A stretch of 33,656 nucleotides of DNA, from the NCBI GenBank assembly GCA_903858165.1, contig CAIOHZ010000261.1, positions 1 through 33,656 of the forward strand, in the 5' to 3' direction. Position 1 is the first letter of the stretch. The number at the start of each line of letters is the position of its first letter. A program made the position numbers and the translations under genes. The notes under the pieces were generated by a model. It ran no database searches. It had not been told where the DNA came from and worked only from the letters and a program-made list of their open reading frames with translations. The DNA comes from an uncultured Pseudomonadota bacterium (GTDB taxonomy: Bacteria; Pseudomonadota; Gammaproteobacteria; Steroidobacterales; Steroidobacteraceae). This document shows positions 18,421-27,242 of the stretch, in pieces.

Positions 18421-18469
18421 GCCGCCGCCCAAGTTCCTCGGGTATTCGACCGAGGTGCTGAGCGGCGGC
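18421..18469. terminator. Large nested hairpin between pepQ and mscL
   Basis: Outer arms GCCGCCGC (18421-18428) and GCGGCGGC (18462-18469) pair perfectly. Inside, CCTCGG (18436-18441) pairs with CCGAGG (18450-18455). On the minus strand the stem is followed by TTTCG. It lies between two convergent stops and probably ends mscL transcription, and perhaps pepQ too. Confidence 0.6.
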
Positions 18470-18495
18470 GTTGGTCTAACCTCGTTGCTGCCGAC

Positions 18496-18909
18496 TCAGC
18501 GTTGGCGCAACAAATCGCGTATTTCCGTCAGCAGTTGCTCTTCCCGCGTTGGCGCTGGCGGAGGTGGCGGAGCGGCAGCGGCCGTCGGCGCGGCGGGCGG
18601 CGCCACCAACCGGTTAATCGCCTTCACCGCCAAGAAGATGACCAACGCTACGAGCAGGAAGTCGACGACGGACTGCAGGAACACCCCGTATTTCAACAGT
18701 ACCGGCGCGCCTTTGGCGTCGACCCCTAACGTAAGCGCCAGTTCACTAAAATTCTGCCCGCTGGTGACCATACCCAGCGCCGGCATGACGATAGCGTCTA
18801 CCAACGCCGACACGATTTTGCCGAAAGCGGCACCGATGACGACACCGACCGCCAGGTCAATGACATTGCCCCGCATGGCGAAAGCCTTGAATTCGTCTAC
18901 AAAACGCAT
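18496..18909 (-). CDS. mscL: Large-conductance mechanosensitive channel
   Basis: Inner-membrane homopentameric channel that opens under high membrane tension to release solutes during hypo-osmotic shock. 137 aa: an amphipathic N-terminus ([26 protein letters not shown], start cut here at VVIG), TM1 with the pore constriction (about 17-40), a periplasmic loop, TM2 (about 75-100), and a Pro/Ala-rich linker before the C-terminal helical bundle ([15 protein letters not shown]). AAGGAGG lies 6 nt before the ATG, an ideal ribosome binding site. It is monocistronic between two terminators. A 14-bp palindrome lies about 75 nt upstream. Confidence 0.97.
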   Translation of the reverse strand: MRFVDEFKAFAMRGNVIDLAVGVVIGAAFGKIVSALVDAIVMPALGMVTSGQNFSELALTLGVDAKGAPVLLKYGVFLQSVVDFLLVALVIFLAVKAINRLVAPPAAPTAAAAPPPPPAPTREEQLLTEIRDLLRQR

Positions 18910-18982
18910 GTGAAGCCTCCTTAAGATGCCGCCAGGAAGTGATTCCCTAAGCTGGCAGAGCTGAGCATCCTCCCTAAAGGGC

Positions 18983-18996
18983 TAGTTGCGCAACTA
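18983..18996. promoter_or_regulatory. Perfect 14-bp palindrome upstream of mscL
   Basis: TAGTTGCGCAACTA is its own reverse complement and lies in the 110-nt region between the mscL start and the rplQ terminator. It could be an operator for a dimeric regulator. I see no confident promoter hexamers next to it. Confidence 0.4.
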
Positions 18997-19019
18997 CGAT
19001 GGCACGGTAGCCCAAACGC

Positions 19020-19045
19020 GAAAAGGCCGGCAGAGCCGGCCCTTT
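19020..19045 (-). terminator. Intrinsic terminator of the ribosomal superoperon (after rplQ)
   Basis: GGCCGGC (19025-19031) pairs with GCCGGCC (19035-19041) around AGA. On the minus strand TTTT follows (19024-19021). A second hairpin (19054-19073, 7 bp with one G-U pair) precedes it. It lies about 85 nt after the rplQ stop and 110 nt before mscL, so it closes the alpha operon. Confidence 0.8.
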
Positions 19046-19127
19046 CTAGGAAGGTAACGGAGAACCCCGCTACCTAGCGCAGTTCAGCAGCCCCAAAGGA
19101 GACGGCCGACAGCGCCAACCACCCAGC

Positions 19128-19592
19128 TTAGGCGGCGGCGCGCTTGCGCTTCGGCGCCGCAGCTTCGCCTTCGGCCTTGACCTTACGAGCACGCGGCTTC
19201 TTGGCGGGGGCTGCAGCAGCAGCCTCGACGGCCTTCGGGGCTTCCGTCAGCAACATCAGGGCCATCGGAGCAGCGTCACCCGACCGGTCCTCAAGACGCA
19301 GGATGCGGGTGTAACCGCCCTGACGATCCTTGAAACGGGGACCCAAGTCCTCGAACAGCTTGGTGACGAGTTCAGCATCACGCAGCTTGGCGAACGCCCG
19401 GCGGCGCGCCGCCTCGGAGTCCACCTTGCCGCTATTGATGATGGGCTCAACCACTCGACGCAGTTCCTTGGCCTTAGCCACGGTGGTGCGGATGGTCTCG
19501 AAACGCAGCAGGGCGATGCACAAGTTGCGCATCAGGGCGTGGCGGTGGGAGCTGTTGCGAGACAGCTGACGACCGGAGAGTTGGTGACGCAT
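19128..19592 (-). CDS. rplQ: 50S ribosomal protein L17
   Basis: Large-subunit protein near the exit tunnel. It starts [20 protein letters not shown], the conserved L17 N-terminus, so the ATG at 19590-19592 is used and 17 upstream in-frame residues are ignored. The core runs to about residue 117. A 35-residue Ala/Lys/Arg-rich C-terminal extension ([15 protein letters not shown]) makes it 154 aa, longer than E. coli (127). It is the last gene of the alpha operon, after rpoA, with an 81-nt gap that holds a 7-bp imperfect hairpin. Confidence 0.96.
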   Translation of the reverse strand: MRHQLSGRQLSRNSSHRHALMRNLCIALLRFETIRTTVAKAKELRRVVEPIINSGKVDSEAARRRAFAKLRDAELVTKLFEDLGPRFKDRQGGYTRILRLEDRSGDAAPMALMLLTEAPKAVEAAAAAPAKKPRARKVKAEGEAAAPKRKRAAA

Positions 19593-19622
19593 GGTACTTA
19601 GGTTCCGTTGGTCGCCCGCCCC

Positions 19623-19641
19623 GCCACCCCAAAGGGGCGGC
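19623..19641 (-). other. Hairpin in the rpoA-rplQ gap
   Basis: GCC-A-CCCC pairs with GGGG-C-GGC (19623-19641) with one A-C mismatch and an AAA loop (plus-strand reading). It is located 31-49 nt upstream of the rplQ ATG. It may be an RNase processing or stability element. Confidence 0.4.
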
Positions 19642-19673
19642 ATGAACGAGCCGTGTTTACTAGGAGGCTACTC

Positions 19674-20684
19674 TCAGAGCGCCTTGAACTCTTCGTCGCG
19701 ACGCAGCTGGGCCGGCGGCCAACCTTCGAGGCGCATGCCGAGGGTCAAGCCACGGCTTTCGAGGACTTCCTTTATCTCGGTGAGCGACTTCTTGCCGAGA
19801 TTCGGCGTACGGAGCAGCTCGACCTCGGTGCGCTGCACCAGGTCGCCGATATAGTGGATGTTCTCGGCCTTCAGGCAGTTTGCCGAACGCACAGTGAGCT
19901 CCAATTCGTCGACCGGACGCAGCAGCACCGGGTCGATGTGGGGAGTGCTGGACGACGAGCCCGAGCCATCGCCAGTGGACGCGCCACTGTCGAAGTCTGC
20001 GAACACAGCCAACTGGTCCTTGAGAATGGAACCGGCACGGCGGATAGCGTCTTCTGCGTCGATGGTGCCGTTGGTCTCGATGGTGACGACCAGGCTGTCG
20101 AGGTCCGTACGCTGGCCAACGCGCGTAGCGTCGACCGAGTACGTAACGCGACGCATCGGGCTGAAGGAGGCATCCAATCGCAGGCTGCCGATAGGGCGGG
20201 TCTGCTCTTCGAACACCGGGGCCGTTGCCGGACGATAACCGCGGCCGCGCTCGATCTTCAGCGTCATGCTGATCTCGGTGGGCTTGGTCAGCGTGGCAAT
20301 GACGAGGTCCTTGTTGACCACCTCAACCGTATGGTCGTGCTCGATGTCACCAGCGGTGACCGGGCCGGGGCCCTTCTTCCGCAAACGGACCTCGGCGCTG
20401 TCACGGTTGTGGAGTTTGAGGGCCACTTGCTTCAAGTTCAACATGAGTTCGACCACGTCCTCTTGGACGCCGTCGATCGTGGTGTACTCGTGAAGCACGC
20501 CATCGATATGCGCCTCGGTGATGGCAGCACCGGGCATCGACGAGAGCAGCACGCGCCGCAAAGCTGCGCCAAGAGTATGGCCAAAACCACGCTCGAGAGG
20601 GCCGATAGTGGCCTTAGCCTCGTTCGGGGCGGTGAGTTCCAGCTTCAGGCCGGCCCTCTGAAAATCGCTGACGGATCCATGCAT
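19674..20684 (-). CDS. rpoA: RNA polymerase alpha subunit
   Basis: Scaffold for RNA polymerase assembly and contact point for activators and UP elements. 336 aa. The N-terminal assembly domain (about 1-230) includes [23 protein letters not shown]. The flexible linker is acidic and Ser-rich ([14 protein letters not shown]), longer than in E. coli. The C-terminal DNA-binding domain (about 255-336) has [17 protein letters not shown] and [16 protein letters not shown], with the Arg that contacts UP-element DNA conserved. It lies between rpsD (63-nt gap) and rplQ in the usual alpha operon order. Confidence 0.98.
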   Translation of the reverse strand: MHGSVSDFQRAGLKLELTAPNEAKATIGPLERGFGHTLGAALRRVLLSSMPGAAITEAHIDGVLHEYTTIDGVQEDVVELMLNLKQVALKLHNRDSAEVRLRKKGPGPVTAGDIEHDHTVEVVNKDLVIATLTKPTEISMTLKIERGRGYRPATAPVFEEQTRPIGSLRLDASFSPMRRVTYSVDATRVGQRTDLDSLVVTIETNGTIDAEDAIRRAGSILKDQLAVFADFDSGASTGDGSGSSSSTPHIDPVLLRPVDELELTVRSANCLKAENIHYIGDLVQRTEVELLRTPNLGKKSLTEIKEVLESRGLTLGMRLEGWPPAQLRRDEEFKAL

Positions 20685-20747
20685 GGGGTCTGTCCCTTTA
20701 TATTCGACGTATCAGTCGTGAAACCGGTCGCTCGTGCAGCCGCTCGA

Positions 20748-21371
20748 TTACTTCGAGTACAACTCGACGACCAGGTTCTCGTTGATGTCCGGCAGGATCT
20801 CGTTGCGCTCAGGCACGCTCTTCAGCAAGCCGGAAAGCTTTTTCTCGTCGACCTCCACCCAATCGGGGCGGCCAACCTGAGCCGAAATCTGCAGGGCACT
20901 CTGGATGCGAACCTGGGCCTTCGACTTCTCACGGATCTCTACCGTGTCACCAGCGCTGCACTGGTAGCTCGGCACATTGACGGGCTTGCTATTCACCAGC
21001 ACGCCCTTGTGGCTCACCAACTGGCGGGCCTCGGCGCGGGTAGAAGCGAAACCCATGCGGTACACCACGTTATCCAGACGACGCTCCAGAAATTTCAGGA
21101 GGTTCTCGCCTGTAGCGCCCGGACGACCGGCCGCCTTGTGGTAATAGTTACGGAACTGGGTTTCCAGCACACCGTACATGCGGCGCAGCTTCTGCTTCTC
21201 GCGAAGCTGCAGGCCGTAGTCAGACGTACGCTGGCGGCGCTCGCCCTTAATGCCGCCCGGCGGCACTTCGAGCTTGCACTTAGACTCGAGCGACTTAACG
21301 CCGCTCTTGAGAAAGAGGTCAGTACCCTCGCGACGCGAGAGCTTGCACTTGGGGCCGAGATAACGAGCCAT
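20748..21371 (-). CDS. rpsD: 30S ribosomal protein S4
   Basis: Primary 16S rRNA binder that starts 5'-domain assembly; in enterobacteria it also represses the alpha operon. 207 aa. [20 protein letters not shown] and [21 protein letters not shown] are near-identical to E. coli. The S4 RNA-binding domain lies at about 98-160 ([22 protein letters not shown]). It contains scattered Cys but no CxxC zinc knuckle, so it is the zinc-independent form. It sits 11 nt after rpsK. Confidence 0.98.
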   Translation of the reverse strand: MARYLGPKCKLSRREGTDLFLKSGVKSLESKCKLEVPPGGIKGERRQRTSDYGLQLREKQKLRRMYGVLETQFRNYYHKAAGRPGATGENLLKFLERRLDNVVYRMGFASTRAEARQLVSHKGVLVNSKPVNVPSYQCSAGDTVEIREKSKAQVRIQSALQISAQVGRPDWVEVDEKKLSGLLKSVPERNEILPDINENLVVELYSK

Positions 21372-21382
21372 CGTGATATTCC

Positions 21383-21781
21383 TTAGACGCGCCGCTTCTT
21401 GGACGGGCGGCAGCCGTTGTGCGGGATGGGGGTGACGTCGCTAATGGACGTAACCTTGAGGCCGGCAGCGTTGAGCGCGCGCACCGCAGACTCGCGACCA
21501 GGGCCGGGGCCCTTGACGCGAACTTCAACGGTACGCAGGCCATATTCCTGCGAAGCAACGCCGGCCTTCTCGGCCGCGACCTGGGCCGCGAACGGGGTGC
21601 TCTTGCGGGAACCGCGGAAGCCGCAGCCGCCGGAAGTCGCCCACGACAGGGTATTGCCCTGACGATCGGTGATGGTGATGACGGTGTTGTTGAACGACGC
21701 ATGCACGTGGGCGATGCCGTCCGACACTTGCCGACGTACCTTCTTGCGCTGGGGCTTGTTGCCCTGCTTCTGCTCAGCCAT
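21383..21781 (-). CDS. rpsK: 30S ribosomal protein S11
   Basis: Small-subunit platform protein contacting helices near the mRNA exit. 132 aa. It includes [22 protein letters not shown] and the [15 protein letters not shown] ending, with the Asn-Gly site that forms isoaspartate in E. coli. It lies 28 nt after rpsM and 11 nt before rpsD in the alpha operon. Confidence 0.98.
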   Translation of the reverse strand: MAEQKQGNKPQRKKVRRQVSDGIAHVHASFNNTVITITDRQGNTLSWATSGGCGFRGSRKSTPFAAQVAAEKAGVASQEYGLRTVEVRVKGPGPGRESAVRALNAAGLKVTSISDVTPIPHNGCRPSKKRRV

Positions 21782-21809
21782 TGCCTAACCCTTCCTATTG
21801 CCGCGTCGG

Positions 21810-22187
21810 TTACTTGCCGACTTGGCTGTTGAGCTTGACGGCCTGCTTGCGCGGGCCCTTGCGCGAACGCGCATTGGTGCGCGTGCGCTGGCCGCGGAGC
21901 GGCAGACCACGGCGATGACGCATGCCACGGTAGCAACCGAGGTCCATGAGCCGCTTGATGTTCATGGAAACCTCACGACGGAGGTCACCCTCGACGGTCA
22001 GCTTCGCCACCTGTGCGCGGAGCGCACCGACTTCGGCCTCAGTGAGGTCCTTGGTCTTGGTGGTGGGCGCCACACCGGCGGCCGCGCAAATAACCCGAGA
22101 CGTCGGACGGCCAATGCCGAAGACGTGCGTCAGGCCAATTACGATGTGCTTATTCATCGGGATATTAATCCCGGCGATGCGTGCCAT
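21810..22187 (-). CDS. rpsM: 30S ribosomal protein S13
   Basis: Small-subunit head protein that forms bridges to the 50S and contacts P-site tRNA through its basic tail. 125 aa, with [26 protein letters not shown], split here as the typical N-terminus, and [22 protein letters not shown] at the C-terminal end. GGAG lies 5 nt before the ATG. It is the first gene of the alpha operon. A near-consensus promoter lies 40-68 nt upstream. Confidence 0.98.
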   Translation of the reverse strand: MARIAGINIPMNKHIVIGLTHVFGIGRPTSRVICAAAGVAPTTKTKDLTEAEVGALRAQVAKLTVEGDLRREVSMNIKRLMDLGCYRGMRHRRGLPLRGQRTRTNARSRKGPRKQAVKLNSQVGK

Positions 22188-22207
22188 GTCTGCTCCGGAT
22201 GCCTAGT

Positions 22208-22226
22208 GCCGCGGGAAAAGCGCGGC
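22208..22226 (-). promoter_or_regulatory. 6-bp GC hairpin at the alpha-operon transcription start
   Basis: GCCGCG (22208-22213) pairs with CGCGGC (22221-22226) around a 7-nt loop. It abuts the -10 element of the alpha promoter, so the predicted start site (about 22220) falls within its first arm. It would form fully only in read-through transcripts from the spc operon. Confidence 0.4.
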
Positions 22227-22255
22227 AGTATACTAAAAAATGCCTACTACTTCAA
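22227..22255 (-). promoter_or_regulatory. Sigma70 promoter of the alpha operon (rpsM)
   Basis: On the minus strand TTGAAG (22255-22250), a 17-nt spacer containing a T-run, and TATACT (22232-22227) are near-consensus with ideal spacing. It lies in the 82-nt gap between rpmJ and rpsM, where E. coli also begins its alpha operon. Predicted leader about 33 nt. Confidence 0.75.
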
Positions 22256-22269
22256 TGCGTTGGCTGCAA

Positions 22270-22383
22270 TCAACCCTGGCGCTGCTTGTGGCGAGCGTCG
22301 GAGCAGATGATGTAGACGATACCGCGACGGCGGACCACCTTGCAGTTTTTGCAGATCTTCTTGACTGATGGACGGACTTTCAC
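22270..22383 (-). CDS. rpmJ: 50S ribosomal protein L36 (GTG start)
   Basis: 37 aa: a short basic zinc-ribbon protein with CKNC (Cys11, Cys14), Cys27 and His32, and the conserved end HKQRQG. This is the zinc-binding type. The start is GTG at 22381-22383 with AGGAG 6-7 nt upstream. The stop TGA is at 22270-22272. It lies between secY (27-nt gap) and rpsM, the normal end of the spc operon. Because it is short and starts with GTG it is easily missed. Confidence 0.95.
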   Translation of the reverse strand: MKVRPSVKKICKNCKVVRRRGIVYIICSDARHKQRQG

Positions 22384-22410
22384 GGGTGTCTCCTGGAAAA
22401 CGGTGCCGCG

Positions 22411-23748
22411 TCAGCGGTTCAGGCCAGCAGGCCGCGGGTTGCCCCGCAGACTGGCCTTCTTCATGAGGCCCTCGTACTGGTGGGACATCAGGTGCGCCTG
22501 AAGCTGCGCCATGAAGTCCATAACCACCACTACGATGATTAGCAACGACGTACCACCGAAGTAGAACGGAACGTTACCGAAGGAAATAAGTAATTCCGGC
22601 AAGAGGCACACGCCGACGATATACAGCGCTCCCCACAGCGTCAGCCGCGTGAGTACCTTGTCGATGTACTCACCGGTGTGCTGGCCAGGACGGATACCCG
22701 GGATGAAGGCGCCGGCCTTCTTCAGGTTGTCCGCGGTTTCACGGGCATTGAAAACCAGGCCCGTGTAGAAGAAACAGAAGAACATGATGAGAACGGCGTA
22801 CAGCAGGATGTGCAAGGGCTGGCCGTAGCCCAACGCCGCCGACGCATTCTGCAAAGCCCGCGCGTGCCAACTGTCCCCCGTACCAGCGAAACTGGCGAGC
22901 GTCGCCGGGAACAGCAGCAAAGACGACGCAAAAATAGGCGGGATAACGCCCGACATGTTCATCTTGAAGGGCAAGTGCGTAGCCTGACCCTGCATGACCC
23001 GGCGACCAACCATGCGCTTGGCGTAGTTCACCGCAATGCGGCGCTGGCCACGTTCGACGAACACCACAAAGAAGGTGACCGCCGCGACCATCACCAGCAA
23101 AAGGATAGCGAACGCACCATTCATCTCGCCGCTGCTGACTTGCCCAAACGTACTGCCCAGCGCGCTCGGCAGGCCAGCCACGATGCCCGCGAGAATAATC
23201 ATGGAGATGCCGTTGCCAATGCCGCGCTCGGTAATCTGCTCACCCAGCCACATCAGGAACAGAGTTCCGGTAACTAAAGTCACGGTCGCCACGAACAAAA
23301 ACTGGAAGCCGGGGTTGAGTACCAAACCTTGGTTTTGGAACGCCCAGGACGCACCGAAGGCCTGAAAAGTCGCCAGAGCGACCGTGGAATACCGAGTCAT
23401 CTCGGTCATCTTGCGACGACCCGACTCGCCTTCCTTACGCCATTCCATCCATGGAGGATAAACCACTGCCACCATCTGAATGATGATGGACGCCGAAATA
23501 TAGGGCATGACACCCAACGCGAACAACGACAGACGCGACAGGGCTCCGCCCGAGAACATGTTGAACAGGCCCAGAATAGTGCCCGACTGCTCTTCAAAGA
23601 AACGGGCCAGCGCCACCGGATCGATGCCAGGCGTCGGGATGAAGCTCCCGATGCGAAACACGATCAGGCCACCCAGCAAGAACAGCACGCGCTGACGGAC
23701 TTCCGTCAAACGTGCTGCATCACCAAGCGTTGCTGCGGCATTTGCCAC
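22411..23748 (-). CDS. secY: Preprotein translocase subunit SecY
   Basis: Central channel of the Sec translocon in the inner membrane, exporting unfolded proteins and inserting membrane proteins with SecE and SecG. 445 aa with ten TM segments. The plug/TM2a region [30 protein letters not shown], written here in part as [16 protein letters not shown], is typical, as are the cytosolic loops [14 protein letters not shown] and [14 protein letters not shown]. The start is GTG (23746-23748) with AGGA 10 nt upstream. It sits between rplO and rpmJ in the spc operon. Confidence 0.98.
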   Translation of the reverse strand: MANAAATLGDAARLTEVRQRVLFLLGGLIVFRIGSFIPTPGIDPVALARFFEEQSGTILGLFNMFSGGALSRLSLFALGVMPYISASIIIQMVAVVYPPWMEWRKEGESGRRKMTEMTRYSTVALATFQAFGASWAFQNQGLVLNPGFQFLFVATVTLVTGTLFLMWLGEQITERGIGNGISMIILAGIVAGLPSALGSTFGQVSSGEMNGAFAILLLVMVAAVTFFVVFVERGQRRIAVNYAKRMVGRRVMQGQATHLPFKMNMSGVIPPIFASSLLLFPATLASFAGTGDSWHARALQNASAALGYGQPLHILLYAVLIMFFCFFYTGLVFNARETADNLKKAGAFIPGIRPGQHTGEYIDKVLTRLTLWGALYIVGVCLLPELLISFGNVPFYFGGTSLLIIVVVVMDFMAQLQAHLMSHQYEGLMKKASLRGNPRPAGLNR

Positions 23749-23777
23749 GATCTGTTATTCCTGTTCCGTTCGGTTGT

Positions 23778-24209
23778 TTATTCGACGCGGCCGCCGGCTG
23801 CCTCAATGGCAGCGCGGGCACCCTTCGTTGCCAGAATGCCCTTCAGCACCACGGCCGTGCTGATGGCACCGGACAGCACCACCTTGCAGCGCTCGACGGT
23901 GTAAGGCACGAGGCTGGCGGCGATGAGCGCTGCCAAGTCGACCTCGGCCAAGCCGAGCTTGCCGATCTCAGTGAGAGTGACTTCGCCGCGCGTTGCCTTC
24001 ATGGCCGACCGGAAGCCGGTCTTCGGGAGACGGCGCTGCAGCGGCATCTGGCCGCCTTCGAAGCCAACCTTGTGATAGCCACCCTTGCGTGCTCGCTGGC
24101 CCTTGTGGCCGCGGCCGCAGGTCTTGCCCTGGCCAGCGGACGCACCACGGCCGACGCGGAGCTTGGTCTTTTTGCTGCCCGGTGCGGGCGACATGTCATT
24201 GAGCTTCAT
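23778..24209 (-). CDS. rplO: 50S ribosomal protein L15
   Basis: Late-assembly large-subunit protein. 143 aa with [14 protein letters not shown], the Gly/Lys-rich extension [19 protein letters not shown] and [17 protein letters not shown], all family hallmarks. It is encoded between rpmD (25-nt gap) and secY (29-nt gap). Confidence 0.98.
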   Translation of the reverse strand: MKLNDMSPAPGSKKTKLRVGRGASAGQGKTCGRGHKGQRARKGGYHKVGFEGGQMPLQRRLPKTGFRSAMKATRGEVTLTEIGKLGLAEVDLAALIAASLVPYTVERCKVVLSGAISTAVVLKGILATKGARAAIEAAGGRVE

Positions 24210-24234
24210 GGTACGTGTTCCTGTAGCTTGGGCT

Positions 24235-24420
24235 TCAAGCCGGCTCGACGACGAGCAGATGCTCGGCGGTCTTCACCATGCCGCGGTTGGCAGGGGTGTC
24301 GATGACCATACGGCTGTGACCGATACGGCGCAAACCGAGGCCATGGACCGACTGGCGAATATTCGCCAACTGGCCAGATACGCTGCGCTTCAGGGTGACC
24401 TTAATCATGGGGGTGCTCAT
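24235..24420 (-). CDS. rpmD: 50S ribosomal protein L30
   Basis: 61 aa, the bacterial short form: [29 protein letters not shown] begins near residue 5 and is the L30 core. The annotated ATG (MSTPMIKV) is the longest; an internal Met5 is also possible. The upstream gap of 45 nt to rpsE contains a perfect 8-bp hairpin. Confidence 0.95.
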   Translation of the reverse strand: MSTPMIKVTLKRSVSGQLANIRQSVHGLGLRRIGHSRMVIDTPANRGMVKTAEHLLVVEPA

Positions 24421-24445
24421 GTTCGCTACTCCTCGTCCTCGTTGG

Positions 24446-24465
24446 GACCTGCTTGGCAGCAGGTC
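24446..24465 (-). other. Perfect 8-bp hairpin directly after rpsE stop
   Basis: GACCTGCT pairs with AGCAGGTC around a 4-nt loop (24446-24465). It begins on the base immediately after the rpsE TAA and ends 25 nt before the rpmD start. No U-run follows on the minus strand, so it is not a terminator. It is a candidate processing or stability element. Confidence 0.65.
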
Positions 24466-24972
24466 TTAGCGGAGGATGTCCTCGACCGACTTGCCACGCT
24501 TGGCAGCAATCTCGCCCGGCGACTGGACGCGCTGGAGCGCATCGAAAGTGGCACGAACGACGTTGATGGCGTTACGCGACCCGTAGCTCTTGGCGAGCAC
24601 GTTGCGTACACCGGCGCATTCGAACACGGCACGCATGCCGCCGCCCGCGATGACGCCCGTACCGCCCGAGGCAGGCTGCATGTAGACGCGCGTGGTGCCA
24701 TGACGGCCCTTCACTGCGTAATGCAAGCTATCCTCGCGCAACGGCACGTTGACCATGTTCTTCCGCGCGGCCTGCATCGCCTTCGCGATAGCCGTAGGAA
24801 CTTCACGGGCCTTGCCGTAGCCGAAGCCGACGCGACCTGCGCCGTCGCCAACCACAGTCAACGCGGTGAAGCTGAACTGACGACCGCCCTTGACGGTCTT
24901 CGAGGTGCGGTTCACGGCAACCAGCTTCTCGATCATGTCGTCAGCTGGTGCAGCCTTTTCAACCCTAGCCAT
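24466..24972 (-). CDS. rpsE: 30S ribosomal protein S5
   Basis: Small-subunit protein important for decoding fidelity and for mRNA unwinding at the entry channel. 168 aa. It contains [20 protein letters not shown] and [16 protein letters not shown] in the dsRBD-like N-domain, and a C-domain with [21 protein letters not shown]. The start is ATG at 24970-24972 with AAAGGA 6 nt upstream. The in-frame TTG two codons earlier is rejected because it falls in that spacer. It is preceded by a strong hairpin in the rplR-rpsE gap. Confidence 0.97.
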   Translation of the reverse strand: MARVEKAAPADDMIEKLVAVNRTSKTVKGGRQFSFTALTVVGDGAGRVGFGYGKAREVPTAIAKAMQAARKNMVNVPLREDSLHYAVKGRHGTTRVYMQPASGGTGVIAGGGMRAVFECAGVRNVLAKSYGSRNAINVVRATFDALQRVQSPGEIAAKRGKSVEDILR

Positions 24973-24994
24973 GTTCAATCCTTTTGCGTCACGA

Positions 24995-25015
24995 GGACGG
25001 GGTCTGACCCCGCCC
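24995..25015 (-). other. 9-bp hairpin in the rplR-rpsE gap
   Basis: On the minus strand GGGCGGGGT (25015-25007... outer part) pairs with ACCCCGTCC around the loop CAG: nine consecutive pairs including one G-U. It lies 23-43 nt upstream of the rpsE ATG with no U-run after it. Confidence 0.65.
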
Positions 25016-25033
25016 GGTCGTTACCGGAATCTC

Positions 25034-25399
25034 TTAGAACTCAAGACCCGCTTCACGGGCGGCATCAGCCAGCGCCTTGATGCGACCGTGATACAGGAAG
25101 CCCGAGCGGTCAAAGGCAACTTGGCTGACGCCAGCGGCCTTGGCACGTTCGGCGATAGCCTTGCCCACCGCAGCAGCAGCGGCGACATTGCCCGTACCCT
25201 CGAGGCCCTTGGCGATATCGCCCTGAACCGTGGAGGCCGTAGCCAGCACCTTGCCGCCCTCGGCCGCGATGACCTGAGCATAGATGTGCCGCGGAGTACG
25301 GTGCACAGTGAGGCGGGCGACCTCCAACTCCTTGATCTTGGCGCGGGTACGAACCGCGCGGCGGAGCCGAATGCCCTTTTTGTTGATAGTTTTCTTCAT
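25034..25399 (-). CDS. rplR: 50S ribosomal protein L18
   Basis: 5S rRNA-binding protein of the central protuberance. 121 aa, a little longer than E. coli (117). It shows a basic N-terminus ([18 protein letters not shown]), [15 protein letters not shown] and the ending [26 protein letters not shown], here given in parts. It lies 3 nt after rplF and 61 nt before rpsE. Confidence 0.97.
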   Translation of the reverse strand: MKKTINKKGIRLRRAVRTRAKIKELEVARLTVHRTPRHIYAQVIAAEGGKVLATASTVQGDIAKGLEGTGNVAAAAAVGKAIAERAKAAGVSQVAFDRSGFLYHGRIKALADAAREAGLEF

Positions 25400-25402
25400 G
25401 GC

Positions 25403-25936
25403 TTACTTCTTCTTGGCTTCCTTGAGCTCGATGCGCTCGCCCGAGTAGCGCACGCCCTTGCCCTTGTAGGGCTCCGGAGAACGGTACGCGCGAATCTCGG
25501 CGGCCACCTGGCCCACCTGCTGGCGATTGATACCCTTGATCAGGATCTCCGTCTGAGTCGGAGTCGCGATCTCGATGCCTTCCGGCACCGGGTAAACCAC
25601 CGGGTGGGAGAAGCCGAGCGTCAGATTCAGAGACTTGCCCTGAACTGCCGCACGGTAGCCCACGCCCACGAGTTCAAGCTTCCGCTCGAAACCCTTGGTG
25701 ACGCCCTCGACCATATTGGCGAGGTGCGCACGCGTGCTGCCAGCCTTGGCTGCCTGGGCGGCAGCTCCTTCGGCCAGCTTGACGTTAATGGCCTTATCGA
25801 CCTGCTCCACCAACACGCCTTCGGCGAGAGGGAGCGAGAGGGTGCCCTTGGCACCCTTGACCGTCACGCTGCCGGCATCGACCGTGACGGTGACACCTTC
25901 GGGCAGGTTGACAGGCTTCTTGGCTACGCGGGACAT
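25403..25936 (-). CDS. rplF: 50S ribosomal protein L6
   Basis: Large-subunit protein near the sarcin-ricin loop and factor-binding site. 177 aa with two similar alpha/beta domains. The C-terminal signature [16 protein letters not shown] and the ending KKK are typical. The start is [15 protein letters not shown], as in relatives. It lies 22 nt after rpsH. Confidence 0.98.
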   Translation of the reverse strand: MSRVAKKPVNLPEGVTVTVDAGSVTVKGAKGTLSLPLAEGVLVEQVDKAINVKLAEGAAAQAAKAGSTRAHLANMVEGVTKGFERKLELVGVGYRAAVQGKSLNLTLGFSHPVVYPVPEGIEIATPTQTEILIKGINRQQVGQVAAEIRAYRSPEPYKGKGVRYSGERIELKEAKKK

Positions 25937-25958
25937 GATCTGTTATTCCCTGCTGGTA

Positions 25959-26354
25959 TTAGCTGACAACGCAGAGGACTTCGCCGCCGTGACCACCGGC
26001 GCGAGCCTGACGGTCCGTCATGACGCCCTGAGACGTCGAGACGATGGCGACACCGAGTCCACCGAGCACCTTGGGGAGTGCGCCCTTACCGCGGTAGGCA
26101 CGAAGGCCGGGGCGGGAGACGCGCTCGATGCGCTCAATGACCGGACGGCCGTGGTGATACTTCAGCTGCACCGACAGTACCGACTTGGCGCCCTGCGCCT
26201 CGACGGAGAAACCACCGACGTAGCCTTCGTCCGCCAGCACCTTGGCGATGGCGTTCTTGATGTTCGATGCACCGCACTTCACCTCAACATGGCCCGCCGC
26301 TTGCGCGTTACGGATGCGAGTGAGGAAGTCGGCAATAGGATCAGTCATGCTCAT
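25959..26354 (-). CDS. rpsH: 30S ribosomal protein S8
   Basis: Central-domain 16S rRNA binder; in E. coli also the translational repressor of the spc operon. 131 aa. It begins [18 protein letters not shown], so the first ATG is kept: GGAG lies 8 nt upstream and E. coli also starts MSM. The end [26 protein letters not shown], cut here to [16 protein letters not shown], is the conserved rRNA-binding C-terminus with an extra Ser-rich end. Confidence 0.98.
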   Translation of the reverse strand: MSMTDPIADFLTRIRNAQAAGHVEVKCGASNIKNAIAKVLADEGYVGGFSVEAQGAKSVLSVQLKYHHGRPVIERIERVSRPGLRAYRGKGALPKVLGGLGVAIVSTSQGVMTDRQARAGGHGGEVLCVVS

Positions 26355-26366
26355 TTCAAGCGCTCC

Positions 26367-26672
26367 TTACCAGCTCGCTTTCGAGAGGCCGGGGATTTCG
26401 CCCCGCATGGTTGCCTCACGCAGCTTGGTACGGCCGAGGCCGAACTTGCGATAGACACCGCGCGGGCGGCCGGTGATAGCGCAACGATTGCGCTTACGAC
26501 TAGGGCTGCTGTCGCGCGGCAACTTCGCCAAGGCAACGACGGCAGCTGCCTTCGCGTCCGGATCGGCGGTTTGGTCGGCGATCAGTGCCTTCAGCTTCAC
26601 GCGCTTGGCGCCATGCTGCTTGGCAAGGGCGGCGCGCTTCTTTTCGCGCATCAACATGCTGGTCTTGGCCAT
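26367..26672 (-). CDS. rpsN: 30S ribosomal protein S14 (zinc-independent long form)
   Basis: Head protein of the small subunit. 101 aa, the long form without the CxxC pairs of the 61-aa zinc form. Core motifs [21 protein letters not shown] and the ending [11 protein letters not shown] are intact (first one shown in 19 of its residues as [19 protein letters not shown]). It lies 11 nt after rplE and 12 nt before rpsH. Confidence 0.98.
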   Translation of the reverse strand: MAKTSMLMREKKRAALAKQHGAKRVKLKALIADQTADPDAKAAAVVALAKLPRDSSPSRKRNRCAITGRPRGVYRKFGLGRTKLREATMRGEIPGLSKASW

Positions 26673-26683
26673 TTGTCAGCGCC

Positions 26684-27223
26684 TCACTTGCGGAACGGGA
26701 AATTGAACGCCTCGAGCAACGCACGACCGGACTTATCGTCCATGGCAGTCGTGGTGATCGTGATGTCCATACCGCGGATCTTGTCGACCTGGTCGTACTG
26801 GATCTCGGGGAAGATGATTTGTTCCTTCACACCGAAGTTGTAGTTACCACGGCCGTCGAAGGAACGGGGGCTCACACCACGGAAGTCGCGGATGCGGGGC
26901 ATTGCGATAGTGATGAGGCGGTCCAGGAATTCATACATGCGGGCGCCACGCAGCGTGACCCGCGCGCCGATAGCCAAACCTTCACGCAGCTTGAACGACG
27001 CGATCGCCTTGCGCGACTTGGTCGTCTGAGGCTTCTGGCCCGTCAGCTTGGTGAGGTCCGCCACGGCGTTCTCGAGCAGCTTCTTGTCGCTGACAGCCTC
27101 GCCCACGCCCATGTTCACCGTGATCTTTTCGATCCGCGGCACTTGCATGGTGTTGCTCAGGCCCAGCGTCGCTTTGAGCTGGGGTTGCAACGTCTCGGTA
27201 TAATGCTTCTTTAGTCGGCTCAT
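26684..27223 (-). CDS. rplE: 50S ribosomal protein L5
   Basis: 5S rRNA-binding protein contacting P-site tRNA and bridging to S13. 179 aa. It begins [18 protein letters not shown]; 53 upstream in-frame residues have no L5 similarity and overlap rplX, so the ATG at 27221-27223 is used. Typical segments: [33 protein letters not shown] and [19 protein letters not shown]. The spacer to rplX is 19 nt. In E. coli the S8 repressor binds around this start, but I could not recognise that structure here. Confidence 0.97.
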   Translation of the reverse strand: MSRLKKHYTETLQPQLKATLGLSNTMQVPRIEKITVNMGVGEAVSDKKLLENAVADLTKLTGQKPQTTKSRKAIASFKLREGLAIGARVTLRGARMYEFLDRLITIAMPRIRDFRGVSPRSFDGRGNYNFGVKEQIIFPEIQYDQVDKIRGMDITITTTAMDDKSGRALLEAFNFPFRK

Positions 27224-27242
27224 TTCAGTTTCCCAGTGGCCG

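Noticed and set aside
19608-21386. 592-codon open frame antisense to rpoA and rpsD
   Set aside because: It is a GC-bias shadow: it exactly mirrors conserved rpoA/rpsD codons, has no family resemblance and spans two real genes and their gap.
24085-25966. Two overlapping plus-strand frames opposite rplO to rplF
   Set aside because: Shadow frames caused by GC-rich third positions in the ribosomal genes.
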